Source: Micromonospora sp. CPCC 205371
GTDB lineage: Bacteria; Actinomycetota; Actinomycetes; Mycobacteriales; Micromonosporaceae
DNA: 40,694 nucleotides
Direction of reading: 5' to 3'
Assembly (NCBI RefSeq): GCF_026130045.1
Contig: NZ_JAIBNX010000012.1
Span: 20,945 to 61,638, forward strand
Part shown: piece by piece, positions 1-9,383 of the stretch
How positions within the stretch are numbered: the stretch's first letter is position 1
Layout: each line of letters opens with the position of its first letter
Notes under the pieces: model-generated
Database searches by the model: none
What the model saw: only the letters and a program-made list of their open reading frames with translations
Told to the model about the DNA's origin: nothing
Program-made: the position numbers and the translations under genes

Positions 1-20
1 GTTCCCCGTGCAAGGGGAAC
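1..20 (-). terminator. Short perfect hairpin, possible terminator
   Basis: GTTCCCC and GGGGAAC pair perfectly around a 6-nt loop. The hairpin lies 15 nt beyond the stop of the minus-strand ABM-domain fragment, so it may be that gene's terminator. The window edge cuts the context and no T-run is visible. Confidence 0.35.
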
Positions 21-34
21 GGCCGGCCTGGTCG

Positions 35-235
35 CTAGGGCGCCTCGGCCAACATGCGCAGGGGCAACGGCCGGGCGAGTATCCGGTCAAGGACCCGCTG
101 GGCGTGACGCAGGTGCGGGGTGGTGAAGTGCTCGTCGAAGGCCTGCCGGTTCGCCCAGTGTTCCACGATGCGGACGGTGGTAGGCGTCAACCGGAGATGG
201 TCCCTAGGAAATCCAGTACGCGTTGCCAGGTCAGG
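35..235 (-). pseudogene. C-terminal fragment of an ABM-domain (antibiotic biosynthesis monooxygenase-like) protein
   Basis: One minus-strand frame ending in TAG at 35-37 reads TPTTVRIVEHWANRQAFDEH, then FTTPHLRHAQ, and ends LRMLAEAP. This is the typical last half of a YgiN-like ABM-domain protein: a beta strand with 'EHWANRQAFDEH', the 'TPHL' helix and a final short strand. No start codon or N-terminal half is present, and the frame runs into the kinase pseudogene upstream, so I read it as a remnant. The family includes small cofactor-free monooxygenases that act on quinols or polyketides. It is distinct from the intact ABM gene at 2719-3081, and no function can be assigned to this piece. Confidence 0.45.
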
Positions 236-680
236 GTTGCCGCTTGGACCTGGTGATCGGGCAGGCCGGGTTCGGTGTAGAAGCGACCCGCGTGCTGGTA
301 GGTGAACACATGCGGGGCGGCGAGGAGGGTGTAGAGCATGGAGCCCAGCGCGTAGATGTCGGACGCGCGCGTCGGTGGTTCACGGGCGAGAATCTCAGGC
401 GCGGCGTGCGCCGGGGTCGGTCCTGCGGCTGCGGGGCCGGTCACCGGGTCGCTCGTCGAGCCGCTCGGCCTGTGGTCTTCTGAATGGTCCGCGCCTCAGC
501 GTCGATGCCGGCCACCCCGAAGCCGGTAGGACCGGTTGGCCGGGCGCGTCGAGCAGGATCTTGCCGGGCTTGATGTCCCCGTGGAGTACGCCGGCGTGGT
601 GGGCAGCGGCGAGCGTCTGGGCGAGCTGGATCGCCGATCTGCGCCACGTCACACCGGGGCATGGCGGCCTTGTCACACCG
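187..680 (-). pseudogene. Ser/Thr protein kinase C-lobe, frameshifted remnant
   Basis: Three minus-strand frames must be joined to read a Hanks-type kinase C-lobe. Frame one carries LAAAHHAGVLHGDIKP followed by GKILLD (catalytic loop with Asp and Lys). Frame two carries GFGVAGIDAEARTIQKTTG, where the DFG Asp has become Gly. Frame three carries APEILAREPPTRASDIYALG (the APE motif and the DxYxLG helix). The N-lobe with the glycine-rich loop is absent here. Two frameshifts and the lost metal-binding Asp make it non-functional. A kinase N-lobe fragment lies on the same strand at 19.1-19.35 kb, and the two could be halves of one disrupted gene. Confidence in the family is high. The exact breakpoints are uncertain. 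Confidence 0.75.
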
Positions 681-698
681 CAGTTGGATGATCTAGGA

Positions 699-731
699 TT
701 CTAATAACGACCTAGTCGTTCAATTATAGAA
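699..731. promoter_or_regulatory. Imperfect palindrome, candidate IclR operator (site A)
   Basis: The 33-nt element begins TTCTAATAACGA and ends ATTATAGAA, with TTCTA/TAGAA inverted at its tips. It matches the element at 13841-13873 in 26 of 33 positions, and the differences are concentrated in the centre. The second copy lies 24 nt upstream of the IclR regulator start, so an IclR target is the simplest reading. Here it sits 65 bp ahead of a possible small ORF and about 410 bp ahead of the ALDH gene. Confidence 0.6.
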
Positions 732-795
732 CCAGCCGAGATCGCTTCAGTACAGAGCAAGGGTGGTCGACCTGCTACTCGGAGGTGGCCAAAAC

Positions 796-933
796 GTGGA
801 CCATCAAGAACTCACAATCCGACGCTTCCCTCCTGCTTCGACCCCGCGCCGAGCGAGGCACACACGTCCCAGCGACCAGGCCCGGGCCCCCGTCACTTCG
901 CTGCCCACATTGCTAAGGCTGATCTGCGGGTGA
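796..933 (+). CDS. Possible 45-residue ORF, unrecognised (remnant?)
   Basis: A GTG start at 796 follows a clear Shine-Dalgarno sequence, GGAGGT at 781-786 with a 9-nt spacer, and the frame stays open to TGA at 931-933. The predicted peptide is rich in Arg, Pro and Thr and matches no family I know. Its value lies in its position: site A is 65 bp upstream, so this may be the surviving 5' end of a gene once controlled by that operator and lost by deletion. It may equally be chance. The rest of the interval from 732 to 1143 shows nothing I recognise. Confidence 0.15.
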   Translation: MDHQELTIRRFPPASTPRRARHTRPSDQARAPVTSLPTLLRLICG

Positions 934-1143
934 CTTCGCCGCATGAGTCAGGGAGTACGGGCCTGCTGGAGCCGCTCGAGGACGTCGGAGCTGGGGTGTG
1001 TGCGCAGCCATGTGGTCGGCGTATGGACGTAGATCGCTTCCTGCGACGCATGCATGCACGGTGCGACCACGGCATGGGCCAAATCGACGAGGCCGCCGCG
1101 GATTGGCGCGCTGGCAGGACCATCATCCGAGGAGTCATCATCC

Positions 1144-2670
1144 ATGAGCGCTGACCTTCGCACCATCATCACGGCTATCGGCAACGGCGATGACGTCCCG
1201 GATCGCGCGAGTGCTACTGCAGCAGGTGTTCCCCAAACTCGTTTGCACATCGATGGCGCTTGGGTCAATGCTCAGGACGGCGGACTGCTGCCCGTGATCG
1301 ACCCCGCCACCGGCGCGGACATCGTCGAGGTCTCCGAGGCGCGCGCGAGCGACGTCGATCGAGCCGTCACAGCCGCCCGACGCGCCTTTGACGATGGACC
1401 GTGGTCCGAGCTGACCCCCGTCGAACGAAGTCGCGTGCTGTGGCGGATCGCCGAGCTGATCGACGCACGACGCGACGAGTTCGCCCGGCTCGTCACGCTC
1501 GAGCACGGCAAGCCCTACAAGCAGGCACTAGCGGCGGACGTCGCTGGTGCGATCGCGATGTTCGAGTACTTCGCGGGCATGGCGACACAGCTGAACGGCC
1601 GAAAGGTCTCGCTGACGTTCAGCAACGACTTTCACGCCTACACCGAGATGGTGCCTCATGGTGTGTGCGGCCTGATCGTGCCTTGGAACTACCCGCTGTC
1701 CGCCCCGGCGTGGAAGCTTGCGCCAGCGTTGGCCGCGGGCAACACCGTGGTCCTCAAGCCCGCCGAGGCGACGCCTTTGACGGCGCTTCTGCTGGCGGAG
1801 GTCTGCATCGAGGCGGGTCTTCCGGCAGGCGTTCTGAACGTGGTCCCCGGCTATGGCCCCACGGCAGGCGCGGCCCTCGCCGGTCACCCCGGCGTCGACA
1901 AGGTGTCATTTACTGGTTCGACGACCACGGGGCGGGCTATCGCCGCCGCAGCTCTCGAGAACTTCCAACGCCTCACGCTCGAGCTCGGCGGGAAGAGTCC
2001 GAACATCATCCTCGACGACGCCGACCTGGACGAGGCTGTGATCGGTGCGGCCCTCGGTGTGTTCTCGAATATGGGAGAGCAGTGTGTGGCTGGGACTCGG
2101 CTCTACGTGCATGAGCCGGTGTACGAGGAGGTTCTCGAGCGGTTCGCCGGCCTCGCGGCTCAGCTTCCCGTGGGCGACGGATTCGCTCCTGATACGGTCA
2201 TCGGCCCTCTGGTCAGCGCCGAGCACCGAGCCCGCGTCGCTGGATACGTCGACGCTGGCATCTCGGATGGCGCAAGGGTCATGTCCGGAGGCCAACCGAT
2301 CGATGGCGAGGGGAACTACTTCCAGCCGACCGTGTTCGCCGACGCGACATCGCAGATGAGCATTCTCCGCGAAGAGATCTTTGGCCCGGTTGTCGTCGTG
2401 ACCCCCTTCTCCGACCTCGACCAAGTCGCTGGCATGGCGAACGACTCTCCGTACGGCCTCGCGGCGGGTATCTGGACTCAGTCGCTCTCGACCGCGCACC
2501 TTCTCGGACGTCGGCTTCGCGCTGGCATCGTCTGGGTCAACTGCTACGGCGTCTTCGACCCAGGTCTTCCCTTCGGCGGATTCAAGCGGTCCGGGTGGGG
2601 CCGTGAGATGGGCACCGAGGTCATTCAGGAGTACACCGAGACAAGGAGCACCGCAATCCGGTTGCGTTGA
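1144..2670 (+). CDS. NAD(P)-dependent aldehyde dehydrogenase
   Basis: This is a full-length ALDH-superfamily enzyme of 508 residues that oxidises an aldehyde to the acid. Numbered from the ATG at 1144, all key residues are present: oxyanion Asn182 in PWNYP, Lys205 in VVLKPAE, general base Glu280 in LTLELGGKSP, nucleophile Cys314 in GEQCVAGTRL, and the EEIFGPV cofactor motif. The open frame extends upstream to 1054, but 1144 is the better start: it has a CGAGGAG ribosome site at 1128-1134 and the added N-terminus would be unstructured. The sequence is closest in style to betaine-aldehyde or gamma-aminobutyraldehyde dehydrogenases, but the substrate cannot be read. The ABM gene follows after 48 nt and is probably co-transcribed. 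Control by the candidate IclR site at 699-731 is possible. Confidence 0.93.
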   Translation: MSADLRTIITAIGNGDDVPDRASATAAGVPQTRLHIDGAWVNAQDGGLLPVIDPATGADIVEVSEARASDVDRAVTAARRAFDDGPWSELTPVERSRVLWRIAELIDARRDEFARLVTLEHGKPYKQALAADVAGAIAMFEYFAGMATQLNGRKVSLTFSNDFHAYTEMVPHGVCGLIVPWNYPLSAPAWKLAPALAAGNTVVLKPAEATPLTALLLAEVCIEAGLPAGVLNVVPGYGPTAGAALAGHPGVDKVSFTGSTTTGRAIAAAALENFQRLTLELGGKSPNIILDDADLDEAVIGAALGVFSNMGEQCVAGTRLYVHEPVYEEVLERFAGLAAQLPVGDGFAPDTVIGPLVSAEHRARVAGYVDAGISDGARVMSGGQPIDGEGNYFQPTVFADATSQMSILREEIFGPVVVVTPFSDLDQVAGMANDSPYGLAAGIWTQSLSTAHLLGRRLRAGIVWVNCYGVFDPGLPFGGFKRSGWGREMGTEVIQEYTETRSTAIRLR

Positions 2671-2718
2671 GGCGATCGCGGTGTGTTGAGCCGCGGGTAG
2701 GAGCGATGGGAGGCAAGG

Positions 2719-3081
2719 ATGCGCGACGAGATCTACTGGACCATCACGTGCACCGTGAAGCCGGGACGATTCGAGGAACTCGAGCACGTCGTCGGACAGC
2801 TGGTCGCAGCAACCAGGGAAGAGACCGGGTCGATCGCGTACGACTACAGCGCAGACCCGAGTCGTACAACGGTGCGGGTCTTCGAAGCGTATGCGAGCTC
2901 GCGCGACGCGGAACTTCACATGACGCAAACCTTCTCGAGGTTCGCAGACGACTTCTCAGCATGTGCCGACCTGGTGGACTTCGTGGTTTACGGCGAACCT
3001 GAGCCTGCCCTGAAGTCGATGCTCGACCAGCAGAACTGCGTCTACTTCGCGCCCTTCGAAGGCTTTCTCCGGAAGAGTTGA
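2719..3081 (+). CDS. ABM-domain (putative quinol monooxygenase-like) protein
   Basis: A 120-residue protein with the ferredoxin-like alpha/beta layout of the ABM family. The first strand is WTITCTVKPGRFEEL, then a helix runs into TREETGSIAYDYSAD, and a strand-helix unit VRVFEAYASSRDAELHMTQ is typical of the family. Members are small dimeric cofactor-free monooxygenases or scavenging enzymes, and many have no known substrate. The tail beyond about residue 95 is longer than in YgiN. A GGGAGG-like ribosome site precedes the ATG. It lies 48 nt downstream of the aldehyde dehydrogenase on the same strand, so the pair probably forms one transcript that ends near the hairpin at 3209-3232. Family assignment is fairly secure. 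The reaction is unknown. Confidence 0.7.
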   Translation: MRDEIYWTITCTVKPGRFEELEHVVGQLVAATREETGSIAYDYSADPSRTTVRVFEAYASSRDAELHMTQTFSRFADDFSACADLVDFVVYGEPEPALKSMLDQQNCVYFAPFEGFLRKS

Positions 3082-3208
3082 ACGCGGAAGATCGTGCATA
3101 CCGGCATCACCTCCTGACATGACCCCATGCCATGCGCGAACGATGGGGGTGTCAGCTCGGCGTCCTGGTGTGTCCGCAGCCAGTCGATACTTCCCATAGG
3201 CTGCCATT

Positions 3209-3232
3209 ACCGGTCGACGAGGGTCGACCGGT
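3209..3232 (+). terminator. Perfect 10-bp hairpin downstream of the ALDH-ABM pair
   Basis: ACCGGTCGAC (3209-3218) and GTCGACCGGT (3223-3232) are exact inverted repeats around a 4-nt loop. No T-run follows, which is common for actinobacterial terminators. The hairpin is 128 nt after the ABM stop and just before the IS21 remnant. It could also be an end feature of that element. Confidence 0.4.
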
Positions 3233-3256
3233 GAGGCGCGGCAAAGGGTAGTTACC

Positions 3257-3660
3257 GTGCGGTGCACCGGTGGATCACCGCGACGGGGTTCGCCGGTGGG
3301 GAACGGACCACGCGGCCGGCGGTCGCGGAGGTCAAGGCCCGGTTCGCGGCCGGGCAGCGGCGGGTGTTCCGCCCGTCGATCCCCGAGCCGGAGCTGTGGC
3401 CGCAAATTCGATTGGGGCGAGGGCCCACGCATCGGTGGACGCCGCACGTCGTTGTGGTGCGCGTGGCTGGCCTGGTCGAGGTTTCGGGTGGTGATACCGA
3501 CGTTCGACAGACGCCGCCGACATTGTCCTACTTGGACGCCCCGCTGCGCAGGTTGGGCGGGTTGCCGGCGTATGCGTTAACTGACAACGAAAAGACCGTC
3601 ACCGTCGAGCACATCGCCGACATCGCGGTCCGCAATCCGCAACTAGCCCCTGTTTCATAA
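3257..3660 (+). mobile_element. IS21-family (IstA-like) transposase remnant
   Basis: Two plus-strand frames together read like the middle of an IstA-type DDE transposase. The first gives TGFAGGERTTRPAVAEVKA and VFRPSIPEPELW. The second continues KFDWGEGPRIGGRRTSLWCA and WLAWSRFRVVIPTFD. The reading then returns to the first frame for LRRLGGLPAYALTDNEKTVT. The first catalytic Asp (FDW) and the second (LTDNEK) are visible. The Glu, the N-terminal helix-turn-helix and the IstB helper gene are missing. At least two frameshifts and truncation at TAA 3658-3660 make it dead. It separates the ALDH-ABM pair from the transporter operon. Confidence 0.75.
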
Positions 3661-3686
3661 GGGGGTGGCGCTCCGCGTTAGAGGGC

Positions 3687-3968
3687 TCAGGCTAGGTTCA
3701 GGAGTTGGCGCAACGCGGCCGGGAATTGGACGCCCGAAACCGGAGGCCTGCCGTCGATGACGAGTGACGGAACGCCAGTGACGCCGTGTTCGGCAGCGCC
3801 GCGCCATTCGGCCCGGACCCGCTCGGCGTAGTCGCCGCCGGAGAGGAGACTGCCTACCTCAGCGGCGGGCAGCCCGACCTCGCCGCCCAGGCGTTGCAGC
3901 ACTCGCGGGTCCGCCACGTTCAGCAGCGCGCGCAGCGCCGGCCCCACAGCACCGCCGCCCGCCGACAC
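3687..3968 (-). pseudogene. C-terminal fragment of a DsbA/FrnE-family oxidoreductase
   Basis: The 93-residue frame matches the last third of FrnE-like DsbA-family proteins: LNVADPRVLQRLGGEVGL, then SGGDYAERVRAEW, and the cis-Pro loop with strand GVTGVPSLVIDGRPPVSGVQ. The N-terminal thioredoxin strand with the CxxC/SxxC active site is missing. The residues upstream of 3968 remain open but do not resemble the family. I treat it as a truncated relic, with its nominal GTG start only marking where similarity begins. It lies between the IS21 remnant and the transporter operon, consistent with a rearranged junction. Confidence 0.55.
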
Positions 3969-4049
3969 AGCTCGCTCGACTGCTGGGGCAGTGGCTGTCC
4001 GGCCTCGGAGGGATCTCCTGGCGTACTCCGCGCGACCTCACGCGCATGA

Positions 4050-5345
4050 TCAAGATTGGTAAGGCTCGCCGTCAGCCGCGGGGGGACGGACCCGGCCCAC
4101 GGATCCGGCGACCGCGATCACCGTGATGAGGTAGGGCGACGCACGTAGCAGCTCGCCGGGGATCTTGTCGAGGAAGGCCAGCTGCGCCTGCAGTGTGAAG
4201 CAGAAGCCGAACAGCAGCGAGGCCAGGGTAGCGCCGACGGGGTTCCAGCGCCCCATGATTACCGCGGCCAGCGCGATGAAGCCGTTGCCCGCGGACGCAT
4301 TGGAGTCGAAGGTGCCTGTGGAGCCGACCGTGAAGTAGGCGCCGCCGAGGCCGGCGAAGGCACCGCCGAGCAGCACCGCCTGCCACCGGATCCGGTTAAC
4401 CTTGATACCGACGGTGTCCGCCGCCTTCGGGTGCTCGCCCACCGAGCGGGCTCGCAGTCCCCAGGTCGTCTGGAACAGCAGCAGCGTCACGAACACGACC
4501 GAGGCGTACATGATGTAGACGAGGATGGTCTGGTTGAACAGCGCCGGACCGATGACCGGGATGTTAACGAGGCCGGAGATCGGGACCCGCTCGAGGATCA
4601 GCGGCTCGTTGAGGTACTTCTTGATGTCCGGGTCGTCGGGGACCTGGCTGAGCAGGAAGTCCGTCAGACCGGTAGCCAGCGCGATCAGCACCACGCCGAG
4701 CACCACCTGGTTGACCTGGTAGCGCAGCGCGAAGACGCCGAGCAGGACGGCGATGGCGACGCCGGCCAGGATGCCGCCGACCAGGCCCATCTCCGCGCTG
4801 TATGCCATCGACGACGCCACCGCGGCGAAGAACGCGCCCATGAGGAACTGGCCCTCGATCGCGATGTTGATGACGCCGGCCCGCTCGCACAGGCAACCCG
4901 CGATGGCGCCGAAGATCAGCGGAGTCGCCAGGCGGATGGTGCCGGGGAACGGGTTGATGATCGCGACCGAGAACGCGCCGGACTGGTCGGCGTAGCACCA
5001 GATGATGAAGCCGCTGAAGAACGCGACACCCACCAGGAGGTAGCCGAGCGCCCCCAACGCGCCCTTGGGCACCCGGTTGACCGCGGCCAGGAGCAGGGCG
5101 AGCGCGGCCACCACGATCCCGACGATCATGATTGGCTGGGCGTTGATCTCCTTAGCCGGGTCGTCCTTGATGACCCGCTCGCCGAGGGTGTAGACGATGT
5201 GGAAGTCGTCGATGCGGCTGTAGAAGGCGATGAGCGCCAGCAGCACGAGGCCGAAGATCGAGACCAGCTTGGCCTGACGGCGAATGTCCGTCCGGTCACG
5301 GACGTCGACGATGCCCTCGTCGGAGATCGCGTTAGCGACAGCCAT
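4050..5345 (-). CDS. BMP-type ABC importer, permease 2 (NupQ/YufQ-like)
   Basis: Integral membrane permease of about 431 residues with many hydrophobic segments, of the BPD_transp_2 (sugar/nucleoside) type. Landmarks are the PLIFGAIAGCLCERAGVINI and AIEGQFLMGAFFAAV stretches (the family GVINIGxEGQ motif) and the cytoplasmic coupling loop around TTWGLRARSVGEHPKAADTV. It would form the translocation channel with the permease encoded just upstream. The start I prefer is the ATG at 5345, which overlaps the upstream stop as TGATG; a TTG 12 nt upstream is possible. It is last in the four-gene operon, in the same order as the Bacillus nucleoside importer NupNOPQ. The substrate (purine nucleoside or similar) is inferred from family. 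Confidence 0.88.
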   Translation of the reverse strand: MAVANAISDEGIVDVRDRTDIRRQAKLVSIFGLVLLALIAFYSRIDDFHIVYTLGERVIKDDPAKEINAQPIMIVGIVVAALALLLAAVNRVPKGALGALGYLLVGVAFFSGFIIWCYADQSGAFSVAIINPFPGTIRLATPLIFGAIAGCLCERAGVINIAIEGQFLMGAFFAAVASSMAYSAEMGLVGGILAGVAIAVLLGVFALRYQVNQVVLGVVLIALATGLTDFLLSQVPDDPDIKKYLNEPLILERVPISGLVNIPVIGPALFNQTILVYIMYASVVFVTLLLFQTTWGLRARSVGEHPKAADTVGIKVNRIRWQAVLLGGAFAGLGGAYFTVGSTGTFDSNASAGNGFIALAAVIMGRWNPVGATLASLLFGFCFTLQAQLAFLDKIPGELLRASPYLITVIAVAGSVGRVRPPAADGEPYQS

Positions 5346-6558
5346 CAGGACCCCCAACCCTTCGCCATGACGGTGGCTCCGCCGCCGGACTCCTTAATCC
5401 GCAACATGCCCTTCACCAAGGCCGGAGCCGCCACGAACAGCACGATGAGCGCCTGGAGGACGTCGGTGAGCTCCTTCGGCGTCCCGGCACCGGCCTGCAT
5501 CGCGACACCGCCGACGCTCATCGCGCCGAACAGCAGACCGGCCAGCACCGTGCCGAGCGGACTGGCCCGGCCCAGCAGGGCCACGGTGATCGCGTCGAAG
5601 CCGATCGAGCCGGGCAGGGTCGCGCTCAGCGAATTCTGGTTGCCGAGGACCTGCATGGTCGCGGCCAGGCCGGCCAGCATGCCGGCGAGAAGCATGGCGA
5701 GCGTGTAGACCTTGGCCACGCTCATGCCGGCGGTGCGCGAGGCGTGCGCGTTGGCGCCGACCGCGCGCAGCTCGAAGCCCCAGGTGCTGCGCTCGAGCAA
5801 CCACCAGGCCGCCGCGCCCGCCAGCAATGCGATCAGCACACCGAGGTGCGCGTCGAAGCCGCCGATGCTCAGCCGCGGAAACGCCGCCGAGTCGTCGACC
5901 TTCGGCGAGAGGGCATTGTCGCTGCCGGGCCGCTGGAAGGTGTCGTGGCTCAGGGCGTAGATCAGAACCGAGGCCGCCAGGTAGTTGAACATGATCGTCG
6001 TGATGACCTCGTGAGCCCCGGTCCGGGCCTTGAGGAAGCCGGGGATGGCGCCCCAGAGCGCACCACTGGCAAGGCCGGCCACCAACGCCACGACCAGGTG
6101 GACGAACGGCGGCAGGTTCCAGGTGAACCCGACGTAGCCCGCGCACAGCGCGCCGATGATGAGCTGGCCCTGGGCGCCGATGTTGAACAGGCCGGCCCGG
6201 AAGGCCAGCGTCACGCCGAGGCCGGCGCAGATCAGCGGCGCCGAGCGGTCCAGCGTCGAGGCGATCGCGTTGCTGGACCCGACCGCGCCCTTGACGAGCG
6301 CCGAGTACGACGACCAGATGGCGTCCCACGAGCGCGTGAAGGAGTCCCACGGGTAGGTGCCGAAGTACTTCAGCGACTCGATCACGTCGTCGTCGCTCAG
6401 CGCGATGACGACCGCGCCGATGACCAGGGCGGTCAGGAAGGCTCCGGCGGTCACCTTGACGGTGGGCAGCCAGGAGGCTGGATGCCGCAGTTCGGCCTTG
6501 GCCGCCCGCTCGACCGACTCCGGCTCCGCACCCGGTGTCGGGACGGGTGCCTGCAGCG

Positions 6559-6562
<4 letters not shown>
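5345..6562 (-). CDS. BMP-type ABC importer, permease 1 (NupP/YufP-like)
   Basis: A 405-residue membrane protein with a cytoplasmic N-terminus, then a hydrophobic segment near residues 34-55 and a bundle of further segments. Family landmarks are the LTLAFRAGLFNIGAQGQLII-type region (FNIGAEGQ motif) and the coupling loop STWGFELRAVGANAHASRTA with AGMSVAKVY. It partners the downstream permease to form the channel of a high-affinity nucleoside-type importer. Its ATG overlaps the ATPase stop by 4 nt (ATGA), which shows translational coupling. The Ala/Gly-rich C-terminal segments include LVAGLLFGAMSVGG-like packing typical of the family. Nothing looks damaged. Confidence 0.88.
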
Positions 6563-8088
<1,526 letters not shown>

Positions 8089-8092
8089 TCCG

Positions 8093-9190
8093 TCAGCCCG
8101 CCCGCGGGGTGACGGTGATCGAGCCGTCGATAATCCCCTGCTTGAGTTCCTCAAGCTTGTCCGTGAGCTGCCGCGGGATCGCCCCCTCGAGGACGTGGAA
8201 CGGTGCCAGGGACGCCCCGCCGTTGGCCAGCGTCCCTCGGTAGAGCGCGTTGCTAAAGGACCCGTTGACCGACGCCTTGATGGCCGCGGCGACCGATACG
8301 TCGAGGCCCTTGACCACCGAGGTCAGCAAGATCTCGCCGTACTCGGTGGACTCGTAGCCGTCGGTGTCGACCCAGATGCCCTTGGCTCCAGCCTCCTTGG
8401 CAGCCTGCAGACCGCCCAGTCCGGCGGTGCCGGCGACGGGGAACAGGATGTCGGCTCCCTGGGAGACCATCTCCTCTCCAATGGACTGTCCCTTGGTCTT
8501 GTCATCGAAGTTCTCGGTGAAGGACCCGTCCTTGCCGTCCCAGCCGAGTAGCCGAACGTCCGCGTCGTTGTCGTCGTTGTACTTCGCGACGCCCTGCCGG
8601 AAACCCTCCATGTAGGTCGTGACCGGTGGGATGTTCATGCCGCCAAACGTGCCCACCACGCCGCTCTTGCTCATGCCGGCGGCGAGGTACCCGGCGAGGT
8701 AGGCGGGCTGCTCAGTCGCGTAAACAAGGCCCTTGGCGTTCGGGGGCGAGATGTCTTTGCCCTTGTCGTCGAGGAACGCGTAGTCGACGATCGCGAAGTC
8801 GATGTCGGGGTTGGCCTTTGCGGCGGCCAGCGTGGCGTCGCCGAGCTGGAAGCCGACGGTGGTGATCTCGTCGCAGCCCTGACGGACGAGCTGGTCGATG
8901 TTGTCGGCGTACTGCTCGTTGCCGGTCGACTCCACCTGGGCGGTCTGGACGCCGAGTTCTTCAGCGGCGTCAGTCTGCCCCTTGAGCGAGGTCTGGTTGA
9001 ACGATTTGTCGTCGAAGCCCGTCGAGTCCGAAACCATGCATGCCTTGAAGTCGGGGTTCGCCGCAGCGGCTGTCGGGTTGGAACTCGCGCTCGACTCGCC
9101 GGCGTCGCTGGACTCCGGTCGCTCACCGCAAGCAGCCAGCGCCAGGCTGAGGCACCCCGTCACCAGTGCGATTGCTGTCGTCTTTTTCAA
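8093..9190 (-). CDS. BMP-family substrate-binding lipoprotein (NupN/PnrA-like)
   Basis: A 365-residue exported lipoprotein. It starts at a TTG at 9190 preceded by AGGAGGA with a 5-nt spacer, although the frame is open much further upstream. The N-terminus MKKTTAIALVTGCLSLALAA ends at lipobox Cys21, so it is anchored outside the membrane. The mature protein shows the BMP (PnrA-like) fold: ACMVSDSTGFDDKSFNQ, then GCDEITTVGFQLGD and later AGTAGLGGLQAAKEAGAKGI with WVDTDGYES. PnrA/Med proteins bind purine nucleosides. The aromatic and Asp positions around the first loop are kept here (Asp-Asp-Lys-Ser-Phe-Asn). It is the first gene of the importer operon, divergent from an RpiR regulator with several palindromes between them. 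Confidence 0.92.
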   Translation of the reverse strand: MKKTTAIALVTGCLSLALAACGERPESSDAGESSASSNPTAAAANPDFKACMVSDSTGFDDKSFNQTSLKGQTDAAEELGVQTAQVESTGNEQYADNIDQLVRQGCDEITTVGFQLGDATLAAAKANPDIDFAIVDYAFLDDKGKDISPPNAKGLVYATEQPAYLAGYLAAGMSKSGVVGTFGGMNIPPVTTYMEGFRQGVAKYNDDNDADVRLLGWDGKDGSFTENFDDKTKGQSIGEEMVSQGADILFPVAGTAGLGGLQAAKEAGAKGIWVDTDGYESTEYGEILLTSVVKGLDVSVAAAIKASVNGSFSNALYRGTLANGGASLAPFHVLEGAIPRQLTDKLEELKQGIIDGSITVTPRAG

Positions 9191-9278
9191 GCCGTCCTCC
9201 TGGGTTGCGTTTCTGTCCCGAGGTTCTGTTCTCCCCGATCCGTGCGGCTGCGTCCTCGCCAGCGGAGTTCCTGGATGT

Positions 9279-9293
9279 TGTGGCACTGCCACA
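9279..9293. promoter_or_regulatory. Perfect 15-bp palindrome, candidate operator
   Basis: TGTGGCA-C-TGCCACA is an exact inverted repeat in the divergent region between the importer operon and the rpiR-type gene. The TTGTGGCA half recurs at 9340-9347. The likely ligand is the adjacent RpiR/SIS regulator (inference). Confidence 0.5.
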
Positions 9294-9309
9294 CACGTAG
9301 GCGAACCGT

Positions 9310-9321
9310 AGCAGTACTGCT
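9310..9321. promoter_or_regulatory. Palindrome AGCAGTACTGCT, candidate operator
   Basis: An exact 12-bp palindrome whose GCAGTACTGC core recurs 34 bp downstream, about three helical turns centre to centre. It overlaps the expected -35 region of a possible plus-strand promoter with TAGGTT at 9332-9337. Confidence 0.5.
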
Positions 9322-9344
9322 TCAATCCTGATAGGTTTGTTGTG

Positions 9345-9354
9345 GCAGTACTGC
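9345..9354. promoter_or_regulatory. Second GCAGTACTGC palindrome, candidate operator
   Basis: An exact copy of the core at 9311-9320, preceded by TTGTGG. It lies 30 nt before the regulator's ATG, where it could block transcription start or early elongation. It strengthens the case that these are binding sites and not chance palindromes. Confidence 0.5.
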
Positions 9355-9383
9355 AGAACTGAAGACAACAGGGGGCAGGCTCG

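Noticed and set aside
930-1154. 74-codon ORF upstream of ALDH
   Set aside because: It ends inside the ALDH start, has no ribosome site and shows no resemblance to a family.
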